This document shows, in pieces, positions 24,421 through 31,926 of a DNA stretch of 64,000 nucleotides. Made by a program: the position numbers and the translations under genes. The stretch spans positions 1 to 64,000 of the forward strand of contig JAJPJJ010000126.1 of assembly GCA_021324295.1 (NCBI GenBank). The letters are read 5' to 3'. This stretch comes from Bacillota bacterium (GTDB lineage: Bacteria; Sysuimicrobiota; Sysuimicrobiia; Sysuimicrobiales; Segetimicrobiaceae). Each line of letters starts with the position of its first letter. Within the stretch, counting starts at the first letter, position 1. Under the pieces are notes generated by a model. It did no database searches, was not told where the DNA came from, and saw only the letters and a list, made by a program, of their open reading frames with translations.

Positions 24421-25455
24421 CTACGGCCCGGGCTCCGCGTACACGTAGCGCGTCGCGGTGGAGGGGTCCGGCAGCGGGGCCGCTTCCGCGATCTCGGTGC
24501 CCAGGTCGATCTCGCGCCGGACGCGCTCCTCGATCTCCCGCCTCCGCTCCTCCGTCAGCACGCCCCACGCGCGGAGCTCCTCGGTGAAGACGCGCACCGG
24601 ATCGATCTCCTTGCTGTGCGCGATGTCGTCGGCGGACCGGTACTTTTCCTGCCGGTCGTCGCTGCTGTGCGCGGTGAGACGAGGCACCGTGACCTCGAGG
24701 AGCGTGGGGCCCTCGCCCCGGCGGGCCCGCGCGACCGCCTCCCGCGCGGCCGCGTAGACGTGGAGGACATGGCTTCCGTCCGCGGTCACGCCCGGCAGCC
24801 CGAACCCGGCCGCGCGCGCGGACACGGTGGGCACGGCCATCTGCTTGCTCACGGGCACGGAGATCGCGTACCCGTTGTTCTCGACGAGGAAGATGACCGC
24901 GAGCCGGTGCACCGCGGCAAAGTTGAGGGCCTCGTTGAAGTCGCCCTCGCTCGTCGCGCCCTCGCCCAGCTCGGTCAGCGCCACCTCGCCGGTGCCGCGC
25001 ACCTTCGCCGCGTATGCGATCCCCACGGCGTGCAGGACCTGCGTGGCGACCGGGCTGCTCGTGGAGAGGATCTTGTGCCGGGAGTGGCCGTAGTGGCCGG
25101 GCATCTGCCGCCCGCCGCTCGACGGGTCGGTGGCCCTGCCGAGCTGGATGAGGAAGAGCTCGGCCGGCGGCATCCCCTTGAGCAGCACGGCCGCCACCGA
25201 GCGGTAGAACGGGACGAGCCAGTCCCTGTCCCGATCCAGGGCGTACACCGCGCCCACCTGCGCGCCCTCGTGGCCCTGCCCGGAGATCACGAACGCCGCC
25301 TTGCCGGATCGCTGCAGCGCCCACATCCGCTCGTCGACGGCGCGGGCGAGGCGAAGGCAGTAGTACATCTCGAGCAGGCTCGCGTGGGTGAGGCCTAACG
25401 TCTCGGGGGTGATCTCGTCGCGGGTCCTGACCGCCTTCGCTTCCTTTGCGCTCAT
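24421..25455 (-). CDS. 2-oxoacid dehydrogenase E1 component, alpha subunit
   Basis: The 344-residue protein carries the thiamine diphosphate motif GEGATSEGDFNEALNFA...FLVENNGYAIS (GDG-type: G-E-G...N-N) and the phosphorylation-loop-like SSDDRQEKYRS. AGGGGAGG precedes the ATG at 25455. Upstream, 25456-25623 forms two hairpins: ACGGCG-tttttg-CGCCGT at 25535-25552 and GGGGGCC/GGCCCCC at 25603-25620 directly after the lpdA stop. Readthrough from lpdA may therefore be damped, or this gene may have its own promoter. Confidence 0.92.
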   Translation of the reverse strand: MSAKEAKAVRTRDEITPETLGLTHASLLEMYYCLRLARAVDERMWALQRSGKAAFVISGQGHEGAQVGAVYALDRDRDWLVPFYRSVAAVLLKGMPPAELFLIQLGRATDPSSGGRQMPGHYGHSRHKILSTSSPVATQVLHAVGIAYAAKVRGTGEVALTELGEGATSEGDFNEALNFAAVHRLAVIFLVENNGYAISVPVSKQMAVPTVSARAAGFGLPGVTADGSHVLHVYAAAREAVARARRGEGPTLLEVTVPRLTAHSSDDRQEKYRSADDIAHSKEIDPVRVFTEELRAWGVLTEERRREIEERVRREIDLGTEIAEAAPLPDPSTATRYVYAEPGP

Positions 25456-25602
25456 GCGGCCTCCCCTTTCGTGCGGGGCGTGCGGCCTCGTGGGCCGCCG
25501 TTCCCGGCTCCACCCTGGATTGTTCCACGGACGCACGGCGTTTTTGCGCCGTCGCGCCGCTCCGTCTCAGAGTTCCGCGCCCCGCGCAGGGCCTCCTCCC
25601 CT

Positions 25603-25620
25603 GGGGGCCGCGGGGCCCCC
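25603..25620 (-). terminator. GC-rich hairpin after lpdA
   Basis: A 7-bp perfect stem GGGGGCC/GGCCCCC with a 4-nt loop begins 3 bases past the lpdA stop on the minus strand. No U-tract follows, so it is more likely a stability or pause element than a full terminator. Confidence 0.4.
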
Positions 25621-25623
25621 GGC

Positions 25624-27018
25624 CTAGCCGTGCAGAGCGCGACCGAGCGCGCCGAGGGCCGCCTCGCGCACGGCCTCCGAGAGGGTCGGGTGCGCATGGA
25701 CCGCCTGGCCGATCTCCAGGACCGTGGCCTCGAGCGACTTCGCGAGCACACCCTCGGGCAGCAACTCCGTGACCTGCGGGCCGACGAGGTGCACGCCGAG
25801 GATCTCGCCGAGCGCGCGGTCGGAGACGATCTTCACGAGGCCCTCGCGCTGGCCCAGGATCGTCGCGCGGCCGTTCGCCCCGAGCGAGAACCGTCCCACG
25901 GCGACGTCGTGTCCCCGCTCGCGCGCCTGCTTCTCCGTCAGCCCCACGCTCGCAACCTGCGGGATCGAGTACGTCGCGCGGGGCATGAGCGCCGGGTCCA
26001 GCGCCGGCGGGGCCTGCCCGGCGATCGCTTCCACCGCCGTGATCGCCTCCGCGTACGCGACGTGCGCCAGCAGGAGCCCGCCGGTGATGTCGCCCGCGGC
26101 AAAGATGGACGGCACCGCGGTCTGCATCCGCTCGTCGACCGCTAGCCCGCCCGGCGCATCCCGCAGCCCCACCGCCTCCAGGCCCAGGCCGTCGGTCAGG
26201 GGCGCCCGGCCCACGGCGACCAGCACGTAGTCGACGTCGATCGTCTCCTCGGCGTCCCCGGCCCGCGCGGTGACCCGGACGCCGTCCCCGGCCGGCCGGA
26301 CGGCCGTGACCGCGCTGCCCGTGCGCACCACGACGCCGCGCCGCTGGAGGCTCCGCTGGAGGACGCCCGCCACCTCCTCGTCCTCCAGCGGCAGGATCTG
26401 CGGCATCATCTCGAGGAGCGTGACGGAGGCGCCGAACGCCGCGAAGATGCTCGCAAACTCGGTCCCGACCGCCCCCGCCCCCAGGATCGCGATCGACCGC
26501 GGCACCGCCGGCAGACGGAGCGCGCCGGTGCTGTCGAGGATCCGCTCGTTGTCGATCGCGACGTCCGGCAGGCTGCGGGGCCGCGAGCCCGTCGCCAGCA
26601 GAATGTGCCGCGCCTCCACCTCGGACGTGGAGCCGTCGGCCGCCGCGACGGCCACGCGGGTCGGCCCGAGCAGGCGGCCGTGCCCCGGCATCACCGCGAT
26701 GCCGTGCTTGCGCATCAGATACTCGACGCCCCGGTAGTTGGTGGTCACGACCCGCTCCAGCCGCGCCTGCACCCGCGGGTAGTCCAACCGGACGTCCTCG
26801 GCGAGGATGCCCATCTGCTCGGCCCCCCGCATCTCCTCCAGCAGCTCGGCGGTGTGCAGCAGCACCTTGGTGGGGATGCAGCCGACGTGCAGGCAGGTCC
26901 CGCCGACCTTCTCCCGCTCCACGATCGCGGTCCGGAGGCCGAGCTGCGTCGCGCGGATCGCGCCGACGTACCCGGCCGGCCCGCCGCCGATCACGACCAG
27001 GTCGAACGCATCCACCAC
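25624..27018 (-). CDS. lpdA: Dihydrolipoamide dehydrogenase (E3)
   Basis: The 464-residue flavoprotein has FAD-binding VVIGGGPAGYVGAIRA, the redox disulfide GGTCLHVGCIPTK (Cys42, Cys47), NAD-binding AILGAGAVGTEFASIF, FAD-binding IFAAGDITGGLLLAH, and the C-terminal His-Glu dyad in VHAHPTLSEAVREA. It reoxidises the lipoyl groups of the complex encoded downstream, with NAD+. The GTG at 27018 follows GGAGG by 7 nt and opens the gene cluster lpdA-E1alpha-E1beta-E2-lipA. Confidence 0.95.
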   Translation of the reverse strand: MVDAFDLVVIGGGPAGYVGAIRATQLGLRTAIVEREKVGGTCLHVGCIPTKVLLHTAELLEEMRGAEQMGILAEDVRLDYPRVQARLERVVTTNYRGVEYLMRKHGIAVMPGHGRLLGPTRVAVAAADGSTSEVEARHILLATGSRPRSLPDVAIDNERILDSTGALRLPAVPRSIAILGAGAVGTEFASIFAAFGASVTLLEMMPQILPLEDEEVAGVLQRSLQRRGVVVRTGSAVTAVRPAGDGVRVTARAGDAEETIDVDYVLVAVGRAPLTDGLGLEAVGLRDAPGGLAVDERMQTAVPSIFAAGDITGGLLLAHVAYAEAITAVEAIAGQAPPALDPALMPRATYSIPQVASVGLTEKQARERGHDVAVGRFSLGANGRATILGQREGLVKIVSDRALGEILGVHLVGPQVTELLPEGVLAKSLEATVLEIGQAVHAHPTLSEAVREAALGALGRALHG

Positions 27019-27078
27019 GCGCTCACCTCCGAGTTGAGTGGTCCGTTGCCGACGTGCGGGGGGCGACGAGGTCGGGGA

Positions 27079-27170
27079 CGGGGATCCGCCCGGAGCGGAC
27101 ATCGGTCTCGGCCATGATCGAGGGAATCAGGGGAAGACCTCGACCCCTCCGGGCCTGCGGCCCTCCGGCC
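27079..27170 (+). repeat. Intergenic element, copy B of three
   Basis: Contains GGATCCGCCCGGAGCGGAC, GGTCTCG, GATCGA, AATCAGGGGAAGACCTCGA and a CCGGGCC-tgc-GGCCC hairpin, in the order seen at 3894 (plus) and 21894 (minus). It lies just upstream of lpdA but in the antisense orientation to it. It occupies part of the 464-base gap 27019-27482. Confidence 0.55.
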
Positions 27171-27287
27171 GGCGCCGCCCCCTTGGCCGAGCGGCGCGCC
27201 AAACCGAAGCAAGATCGCGTCGATTGGGAGCGGAGGGCAGACCCCGTCCCCCAACCACGCCCGCCAGCGAGCGCGTGGAACGCCCTA

Positions 27288-27482
27288 CTCGTGCGCGCGC
27301 CCCGACGTCTGGCGGGGGGCGCAGCGAGACGGATCGGCCGCGGGGGCCCGCCCGTCATGTCCGGTCGCGGAACGGCGTCCCACCCCGACGAATCGCCACG
27401 CTCCGGCGCTTCGTCGGGGGCCCCGGGAGGGCGCGGGGCGCGGGCCCGCCACGTCCCCCGGCCGACGGTGCGCGAGGCGGCG
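27288..27482 (-). repeat. Interspersed hairpin element, copy R1
   Basis: Directly follows the DUF2203 stop on the minus strand. It shares with R2-R4 the blocks ACGGATCGGCCGCGGGGG, GGTCGCGGAACGGCGTCCC and a stem CCCCGACGAATCGC / GCGCTTCGTCGGGG (27383-27396, 27406-27419) with a 9-nt loop and one mismatch. Its function is unknown. Confidence 0.65.
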
Positions 27483-27902
27483 CTAGGCTTCATCGAGCGG
27501 CAGCGAGGCGATCGGCTTGCGGCCGCCGTAGCCTTCGTCGATGCCGTGCCAGAAGGCGATCGACGGCTCGCCCAGGCGCCAGCACAGATAGACGGCGGTG
27601 CCCCCGCGGGCCCGGAACGGGAAGTCGACGAGGCCGAGCTGCACGTCGCGCAGGATGCACCCGACCCCGTCGAGCTCTGCGGCGATCGCGGCGAGACGCG
27701 CGGTCAGCGCGTCCAGCTCGCGCTGCTCCTCGCCGAGCGCACCGAGGACCGGGTCGCCCCTGCCGAGCCGCTCCCAGAGCAGGTCGACCTGGGCCTTCTT
27801 GACGACGGCCTGGTCGCGGGTCCGCCGGAGAGCCTCGAGTATCCCGGTGAGCCGGGGCAGGAGCGCGGTGGCCTCCTCCAGGGTGAAGTAGCGTGCCGCC
27901 AG
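27483..27902 (-). CDS. DUF2203 family protein
   Basis: The ~139-residue protein fits DUF2203: RYFTLEEATALLPRLTGILEAL at the start, a helical middle with LTARLAAIAAELDGVGCILRDVQLGLVDFPFR, and VYLCWRLGEPSIAFWHGIDEGYGGRKPI at the end. The function is unknown. No ATG, GTG or TTG exists in frame near the family start. A CTG at 27902, 8 nt after GGAGG, is the best candidate, so a rare start codon is proposed. It sits 23 bases after the deformylase stop, in the same transcript. Confidence 0.72.
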   Translation of the reverse strand: MAARYFTLEEATALLPRLTGILEALRRTRDQAVVKKAQVDLLWERLGRGDPVLGALGEEQRELDALTARLAAIAAELDGVGCILRDVQLGLVDFPFRARGGTAVYLCWRLGEPSIAFWHGIDEGYGGRKPIASLPLDEA

Positions 27903-27925
27903 GCCGACCCCCTCCCCGACGCCGC

Positions 27926-28504
27926 TCAGACGGCCGATCCGGCCTTGCGCGATGGCGCGGCCTCCCCCACGGGTCTCTCCTTCGGACGGGCGCGGCGCGC
28001 CTCCGCGGCGATCCGGTCGATGAAGAGCACGCCGTTCAGATGGTCGATCTCGTGCTGCAGGACCCGGGCCAGGAGGCCTGCGCCCCGCACGATGATCCGC
28101 CGGCCGCGGGCGTTTCGGCCGTGCACCTCGACCTCCTGTGCGCGGCGGACGGTGCCGTACGTCCCCGGGATGCTCAGGCATCCCTCCTGCCCCACCTGGC
28201 TGCCCCTCCGGCGGCGCGTCCGTGGGTTGACGACTACCACCGGCCCGGTCCCCGCGTCCGCGATGAGCACGCGCAGCGGCACGCCGACCTGCACGGCCGC
28301 GAGGCCGACCCCGCGGGCGCGGCGCATGGTCACGAGCATGTCCGCGATCAACCTGCGGATGGCGCGGTCCACCACCGGGATGGGCCGGCTGCGAGATCTC
28401 AGCACCGCGCCGTCGGGATCGCCGAGGGTAACGATCCGCCGGACGTACCCCCGCACCCCCCGAAGCCCCGGGACAGAGCGGCGCCTGGCCGTGCTGCGCG
28501 TCAC
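27926..28504 (-). CDS. def: Peptide deformylase
   Basis: The three metal and active-site motifs are all present: GVGLAAVQVG (motif 1), QEGCLSIPG (motif 2, metal Cys) and QHEIDHLNG (motif 3, HExxH). The enzyme removes the N-formyl group from new proteins. The start is uncertain: a GTG at 28504 gives 192 residues with a basic N-terminal extension, and a GTG at 28456 gives the usual beginning near RRIVTLGDP. The C-terminal ~25 residues are a charged tail not typical of the family. It lies downstream of the molybdopterin enzyme and upstream of DUF2203. Confidence 0.9.
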   Translation of the reverse strand: MTRSTARRRSVPGLRGVRGYVRRIVTLGDPDGAVLRSRSRPIPVVDRAIRRLIADMLVTMRRARGVGLAAVQVGVPLRVLIADAGTGPVVVVNPRTRRRRGSQVGQEGCLSIPGTYGTVRRAQEVEVHGRNARGRRIIVRGAGLLARVLQHEIDHLNGVLFIDRIAAEARRARPKERPVGEAAPSRKAGSAV

Positions 28505-28618
28505 TCGGATATTGTTGGTGGGTGGCCGGACAAATCCCTTGCCGGCGCCACGCCGGACCGGGCACAGCCCACGACGTCGCGGGCCGCCTCCGAGCACCGG
28601 GGAGCCGCGCTGGGCCGC

Positions 28619-30319
28619 TCAGCCGCGCACGGTAGCGGTGTGGTAGCCCTCCGCGCCGTCGGGAAGCGTGGGCTTCGGGCCCGCGGGCTGCACCTTGCCG
28701 GTCCCGTCCACGGCCCGCACCCTGAACGTGTAGCTCCCGGGAGCCGGCGGCGTCCACTCCGCGGACCAGAACTGCCAGCAGTTGACGGCGAGCGGCTCCT
28801 TGACCTCGGCGGGGAACCACGTCTTGCCGCCGTCGGCGCTGATCTCGACCTTGGAGATCCCGCGGCTGCCCGCAAACGCCCAGCCGCCGAGCGCGATGCG
28901 GCCGCCCTCCCGTGCCTCTACCCGGAACGCGCTGTTGGTCTTGACGATCGCCTCCTTGCTCCAGCCCTGCTGCTCCCAGTACCCGGTGTAGTCGTGGTTG
29001 GCCACTTCGATGCTGGTGAGCCACTTGGGCTGCTTCATGCCGTACCGGTTCAGGAGCAGCACGCGGACCGGGGCGCCGTGCTTCTGGGGGATCGGCTCGC
29101 CGTTCATCTCGTAGGCGAGCAGGCTGTCGGGGTCCATCGCGATCGGCAGGGGAATCGACTCGGAGTACCCGTCCGCGGCGCGCCAGATGATCGTCGTCGC
29201 CCCCGGCCGGACTCCGGCCAGCGCGAGGATGTCCCTGACCCGGACGCCCTTCCACTTCGCGGTGCTGATCAGGTCGCCGCCGACCTCGTTGCTGATGCAC
29301 TCGAACGTCTGGTACCGCTCCACGCCCGGCGCGGCTTTCTGGAGTTCGGGCAAGGACAGCCTGAGGGGCCGCTCGACGAGGCCCTTGACTTCGAGCGACC
29401 ACTTCGCCACGTCGACCGTCGGGTCGAAGAAGTTCTTGGACACCTGGTACCACTTGTCGTTCGGCGTGACCTCGGGCGGCATCCCCTTGAGCAGGCGAAA
29501 CGCGCCGCGCGCCGCGGCGGCGGCGTGGGAGCCGGCGGCGCGGGCCCACGCGGCCAGGCTCGCGCCGGCCGATACGGCCAGCACCACGAGCGCCGAGCGA
29601 CGCAGCAGGTCCCGCCGGGTGACGCTCTCGGGCACGACAGGAGCAGCAGCCGCGCCGTCGCGCGTGCGATCGTCGGGGACCGCCGGATCGCCGGCACCCC
29701 CAGCCGGCCCCGATCCGCCCGCGCGGCCTCGATCCCGGGGGACACCCGCGCCGTCGGCCGGGCGCGCCGCCCCGGCCCTCCGCGTCGTCCTGGACGGACC
29801 GGAGAGGGCGGCCAGCAGCAGCCCGTAGACGGCGCTGGCGAGAGCCATGGGCAGCGCCGGCGCGGAGACGACCGTGGTGAGCGGCGCTCCGAGGAGCCCT
29901 CCCTCGATGAACGGCAGGAAGACGAAGGTGAGGAACACCCAGGTCACGGCCGCGGCGATCAGGCCGAGCACAACGCGCGGCCTGCGGCTCCGCCGCGTCG
30001 CCCACGCGTACACCCATCCGCCCGCGCCAAACCCGACGATGCTGGCCAGGACCGCCATCCCGAACCCCAGCGGCTTGGCGAGGTGCTGGAGCTTGGCCAG
30101 GATGAACGCGAACACCGGCAGCGGGAGCATTCGGATCATCCGCTCGGCGAGCGCCTCCTGCAGCGTCGGCATCCCCGTGGCGAAGCGGTAGGCGAACAAC
30201 ACCACCACCACCCCCACGCCGCCGGCGATCCCGGCCGCGAGGGCACGCCGGGCGCCGGGCCCCGAGGGATGTTCGCCCGCTGCGGGAGCGCGTCTGTGCA
30301 GAACCGACTCTCGCCTCAT
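28619..30319 (-). CDS. Membrane-anchored molybdopterin-dependent oxidoreductase (sulfite oxidase family)
   Basis: The 566-residue protein joins an N-terminal membrane region with four or more hydrophobic segments (residues ~20-190) through a Pro/Gly linker to a twin-arginine-like stretch (TRRDLLRRSALVVLAV, ~245-260). It ends in a sulfite-oxidase-type molybdopterin domain with the cofactor Cys in FECISNEVGG and a C-terminal dimerisation domain (VEISADGGKTWFPAEV). The catalytic part is probably outside the cytoplasm. Substrates of this class include sulfite and other S- or N-oxides; none can be assigned. GGGGAGGGG precedes the ATG at 30319. Confidence 0.88.
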   Translation of the reverse strand: MRRESVLHRRAPAAGEHPSGPGARRALAAGIAGGVGVVVVLFAYRFATGMPTLQEALAERMIRMLPLPVFAFILAKLQHLAKPLGFGMAVLASIVGFGAGGWVYAWATRRSRRPRVVLGLIAAAVTWVFLTFVFLPFIEGGLLGAPLTTVVSAPALPMALASAVYGLLLAALSGPSRTTRRAGAARPADGAGVPRDRGRAGGSGPAGGAGDPAVPDDRTRDGAAAAPVVPESVTRRDLLRRSALVVLAVSAGASLAAWARAAGSHAAAAARGAFRLLKGMPPEVTPNDKWYQVSKNFFDPTVDVAKWSLEVKGLVERPLRLSLPELQKAAPGVERYQTFECISNEVGGDLISTAKWKGVRVRDILALAGVRPGATTIIWRAADGYSESIPLPIAMDPDSLLAYEMNGEPIPQKHGAPVRVLLLNRYGMKQPKWLTSIEVANHDYTGYWEQQGWSKEAIVKTNSAFRVEAREGGRIALGGWAFAGSRGISKVEISADGGKTWFPAEVKEPLAVNCWQFWSAEWTPPAPGSYTFRVRAVDGTGKVQPAGPKPTLPDGAEGYHTATVRG

Positions 30320-30376
30320 CGGCCCCTCCCCCTGCCGGCGGCGGCCCGGCGCGGCCGCGCCGGCCGCCTCACCCCT

Positions 30377-30382
30377 ATTGTA
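30377..30382 (-). promoter_or_regulatory. Possible -10 of the molybdopterin oxidoreductase gene
   Basis: TACAAT on the minus strand, 57 bases before the start codon. No convincing -35 is visible at 17-18 bp, so this is tentative. Confidence 0.35.
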
Positions 30383-30450
30383 GGACGGGCCGTGTAAAGA
30401 TTGCATGTAGGCGAGGGGCCCCGCGCATGCTCCCCGGGGTCTGAAGGGGC

Positions 30451-30609
30451 CTAGCGAGACGGGCCGGCGGCGGGGGTGCCCCGCGCGTGCGGTCGCGGGA
30501 CGGCATCCCACCCCAACGAAGCGCGGGAGCGCGGCGAGGCGTTCGGGAGCCCCGGGAGGGCACGGCGCGCGGGCCCCGCGTCCCCCGGTCGACAGCGCGC
30601 GACGCGGCG
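30451..30609 (-). repeat. Interspersed hairpin element, copy R2
   Basis: Directly follows the nuoC stop on the minus strand. It shares GTGCCCCGCGCG, GGTCGCGG, ACGGCATCCCACCCC and GGGAGGGCACGGCGCG with the other copies. Its hairpin arms are degenerate (about 10 of 14 pairs), but the loop sequence GGGAGCGCG is identical to R3. One G-C pair of R3/R4 is A-T here, a compensatory change. Confidence 0.6.
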
Positions 30610-31275
30610 CTAGCTACGCGACCCGCGGCCTTCCCAGTCCTCGCCGGTCGCGGCGATCTCGCGCTGGCGCTGGGACGCCACCTCCACGAGCCACTGGGGA
30701 TCCTCGTAGACATAGTCCTTCCGGAGGGGGTGGCCCTTCCAGTCGGCGCTCATCAGGATGCGGCGGAGATCGGGGTGCCCCTCGAACACGATCCCGAGGA
30801 GATCGTACGCCTCGCGCTCGTGCCACTCGGCGCCCCGCCACAGCCCGGTGACGGAGGGCACCCGGGGGTCGTCGCGCGGGACGGGCACCTTCAGGACCAC
30901 GCTGTGCCGGCGGGCCGGGGAGCGCAGGTGATAGACCACCTCGAATCGGTCTCGCCAGTCGATCGCCGAGACGAACGAGAGGTAGGACATGTCGAACTCC
31001 GGGTTGTCGCGCAGCCACCGGCAGACGTCCAGCAGCTCCTCGCGCTCGACGCCGAACGTCGGCCCGTGGTAGTGGTAGACGCGGGACTCCTCGCGCTTGA
31101 GGGGCCGCGGGGCCGGCTTGCCCTCCGCCTTCGCCCTCTCGACCGCCTCCTGCCACTCGCGCTGCTTGGCCGCCCACTCCTCGTCCTCGCGGGCCTGCTC
31201 GGCCCGCTGCTCGGCCGCGAGATCCCGGACGCGAGGGAACCGCTCCAGGAACTGGGCGATCCGTTCCGGGCTCAT
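30610..31275 (-). CDS. nuoC: NADH-quinone oxidoreductase subunit C
   Basis: The 221-residue protein has an N-terminal ~65-residue charged helical extension (EQRAEQAREDEEWAAKQREW, coiled-coil-like) and then the NuoC core with FDMSYLSFVSAIDWRDRFEVVYHL and the signature WHEREAYDLLGIVFEGHPDLRRILM. It is part of the peripheral arm at the quinone junction. Its start overlaps the nuoI stop (ATGA). In standard operons nuoC precedes nuoD; here it is last, behind nuoI. The charged extension is unusual. Confidence 0.92.
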   Translation of the reverse strand: MSPERIAQFLERFPRVRDLAAEQRAEQAREDEEWAAKQREWQEAVERAKAEGKPAPRPLKREESRVYHYHGPTFGVEREELLDVCRWLRDNPEFDMSYLSFVSAIDWRDRFEVVYHLRSPARRHSVVLKVPVPRDDPRVPSVTGLWRGAEWHEREAYDLLGIVFEGHPDLRRILMSADWKGHPLRKDYVYEDPQWLVEVASQRQREIAATGEDWEGRGSRS

Positions 31276-31766
31276 CGGTGCTTCCTCCCGTTCGTCCGGA
31301 CGATGCCGGTCGCGATCGGCTCCTTCGGCGCGAGCTTGTGCAGGTCGTCGAGCGTGTACAGCAGGTTCGCGCGGTTGTACGTGGACGCCTCGTAGTGCGG
31401 CGCGAACACGATCGCCTCGGTGGGGCAGACCTCGACGCAGAAGCCGCAGTACTGGCACTTGTCCATCTCGATGTCGAACCGGGTCAGCACGCGCTCCTTC
31501 CCCTTGCCGGTCGCCTCGATGTGGATGCACCGCGACGGGCAGACGCGCTCGCACTGGAAGCAGATGATGCACCGGTCCTTCCCGGTCTCCGGGTCGATCG
31601 GCAGCCCGAGCAGCCCGTGGAACCGGTGAGAGACGTTCTTCTTCTCGACCGGGTACTGCACCGTGACCTTGGGCCGGAGCATCGCCCGCCACGTCAGGCC
31701 GAGGCCAATGGCGAGGGCCTCGAGCCCGCGCGCCACGCGCGCCGCGATGCTCACGCGACGATCCAT
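31272..31766 (-). CDS. nuoI: NADH-quinone oxidoreductase subunit I
   Basis: The 164-residue ferredoxin-like subunit carries two full 4Fe-4S motifs, CIICFQCERVCP and CQYCGFCVEVCP (clusters N6a and N6b). The N-terminal amphipathic region contacts the membrane arm. GAGGAGG lies 8 nt before the ATG at 31766. It is preceded by a 160-base gap that holds a large nested hairpin (31808-31900) after the nuoD stop. Confidence 0.93.
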   Translation of the reverse strand: MDRRVSIAARVARGLEALAIGLGLTWRAMLRPKVTVQYPVEKKNVSHRFHGLLGLPIDPETGKDRCIICFQCERVCPSRCIHIEATGKGKERVLTRFDIEMDKCQYCGFCVEVCPTEAIVFAPHYEASTYNRANLLYTLDDLHKLAPKEPIATGIVRTNGRKHR

Positions 31767-31807
31767 CCGCCGTACCTCCTCACGAGCGCACCACCGCGCC
31801 AGGTTGG

Positions 31808-31900
31808 GGCAGGGGAGCACGGGTGTGGGGGCTGACCCGAGCGTCCCTTCGGATCGGCTCCTCGCGGGAACGCGAAGGACGCCCCACGCCCTCCCCTGCC
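31808..31900 (-). other. Large nested stem-loop between nuoD and nuoI
   Basis: Outer perfect stem GGCAGGGGAG/CTCCCCTGCC (31808-31817, 31891-31900), then GTGGGG/CCCCAC (31825-31830, 31882-31887), and GCGTCC/GGACGC (31841-31846, 31877-31882). Parts resemble the interspersed R elements (CTAGTGC start after the stop, GTGGGG...CTTCGCG), so it may be a diverged relative. On the mRNA it could set nuoD/nuoI ratios. Confidence 0.5.
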
Positions 31901-31926
31901 TGCCACGGACCTCCTGCCCCGCCGCA

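Noticed and set aside
27288-27482. Resemblance of the R elements to a T-box leader (GGGTGGGA...CCGCG on minus)
   Set aside because: Only a loose match to GGGTGGNACCGCG, no specifier stem, no aminoacyl-tRNA synthetase or amino-acid gene downstream, and the copies follow genes rather than precede them.
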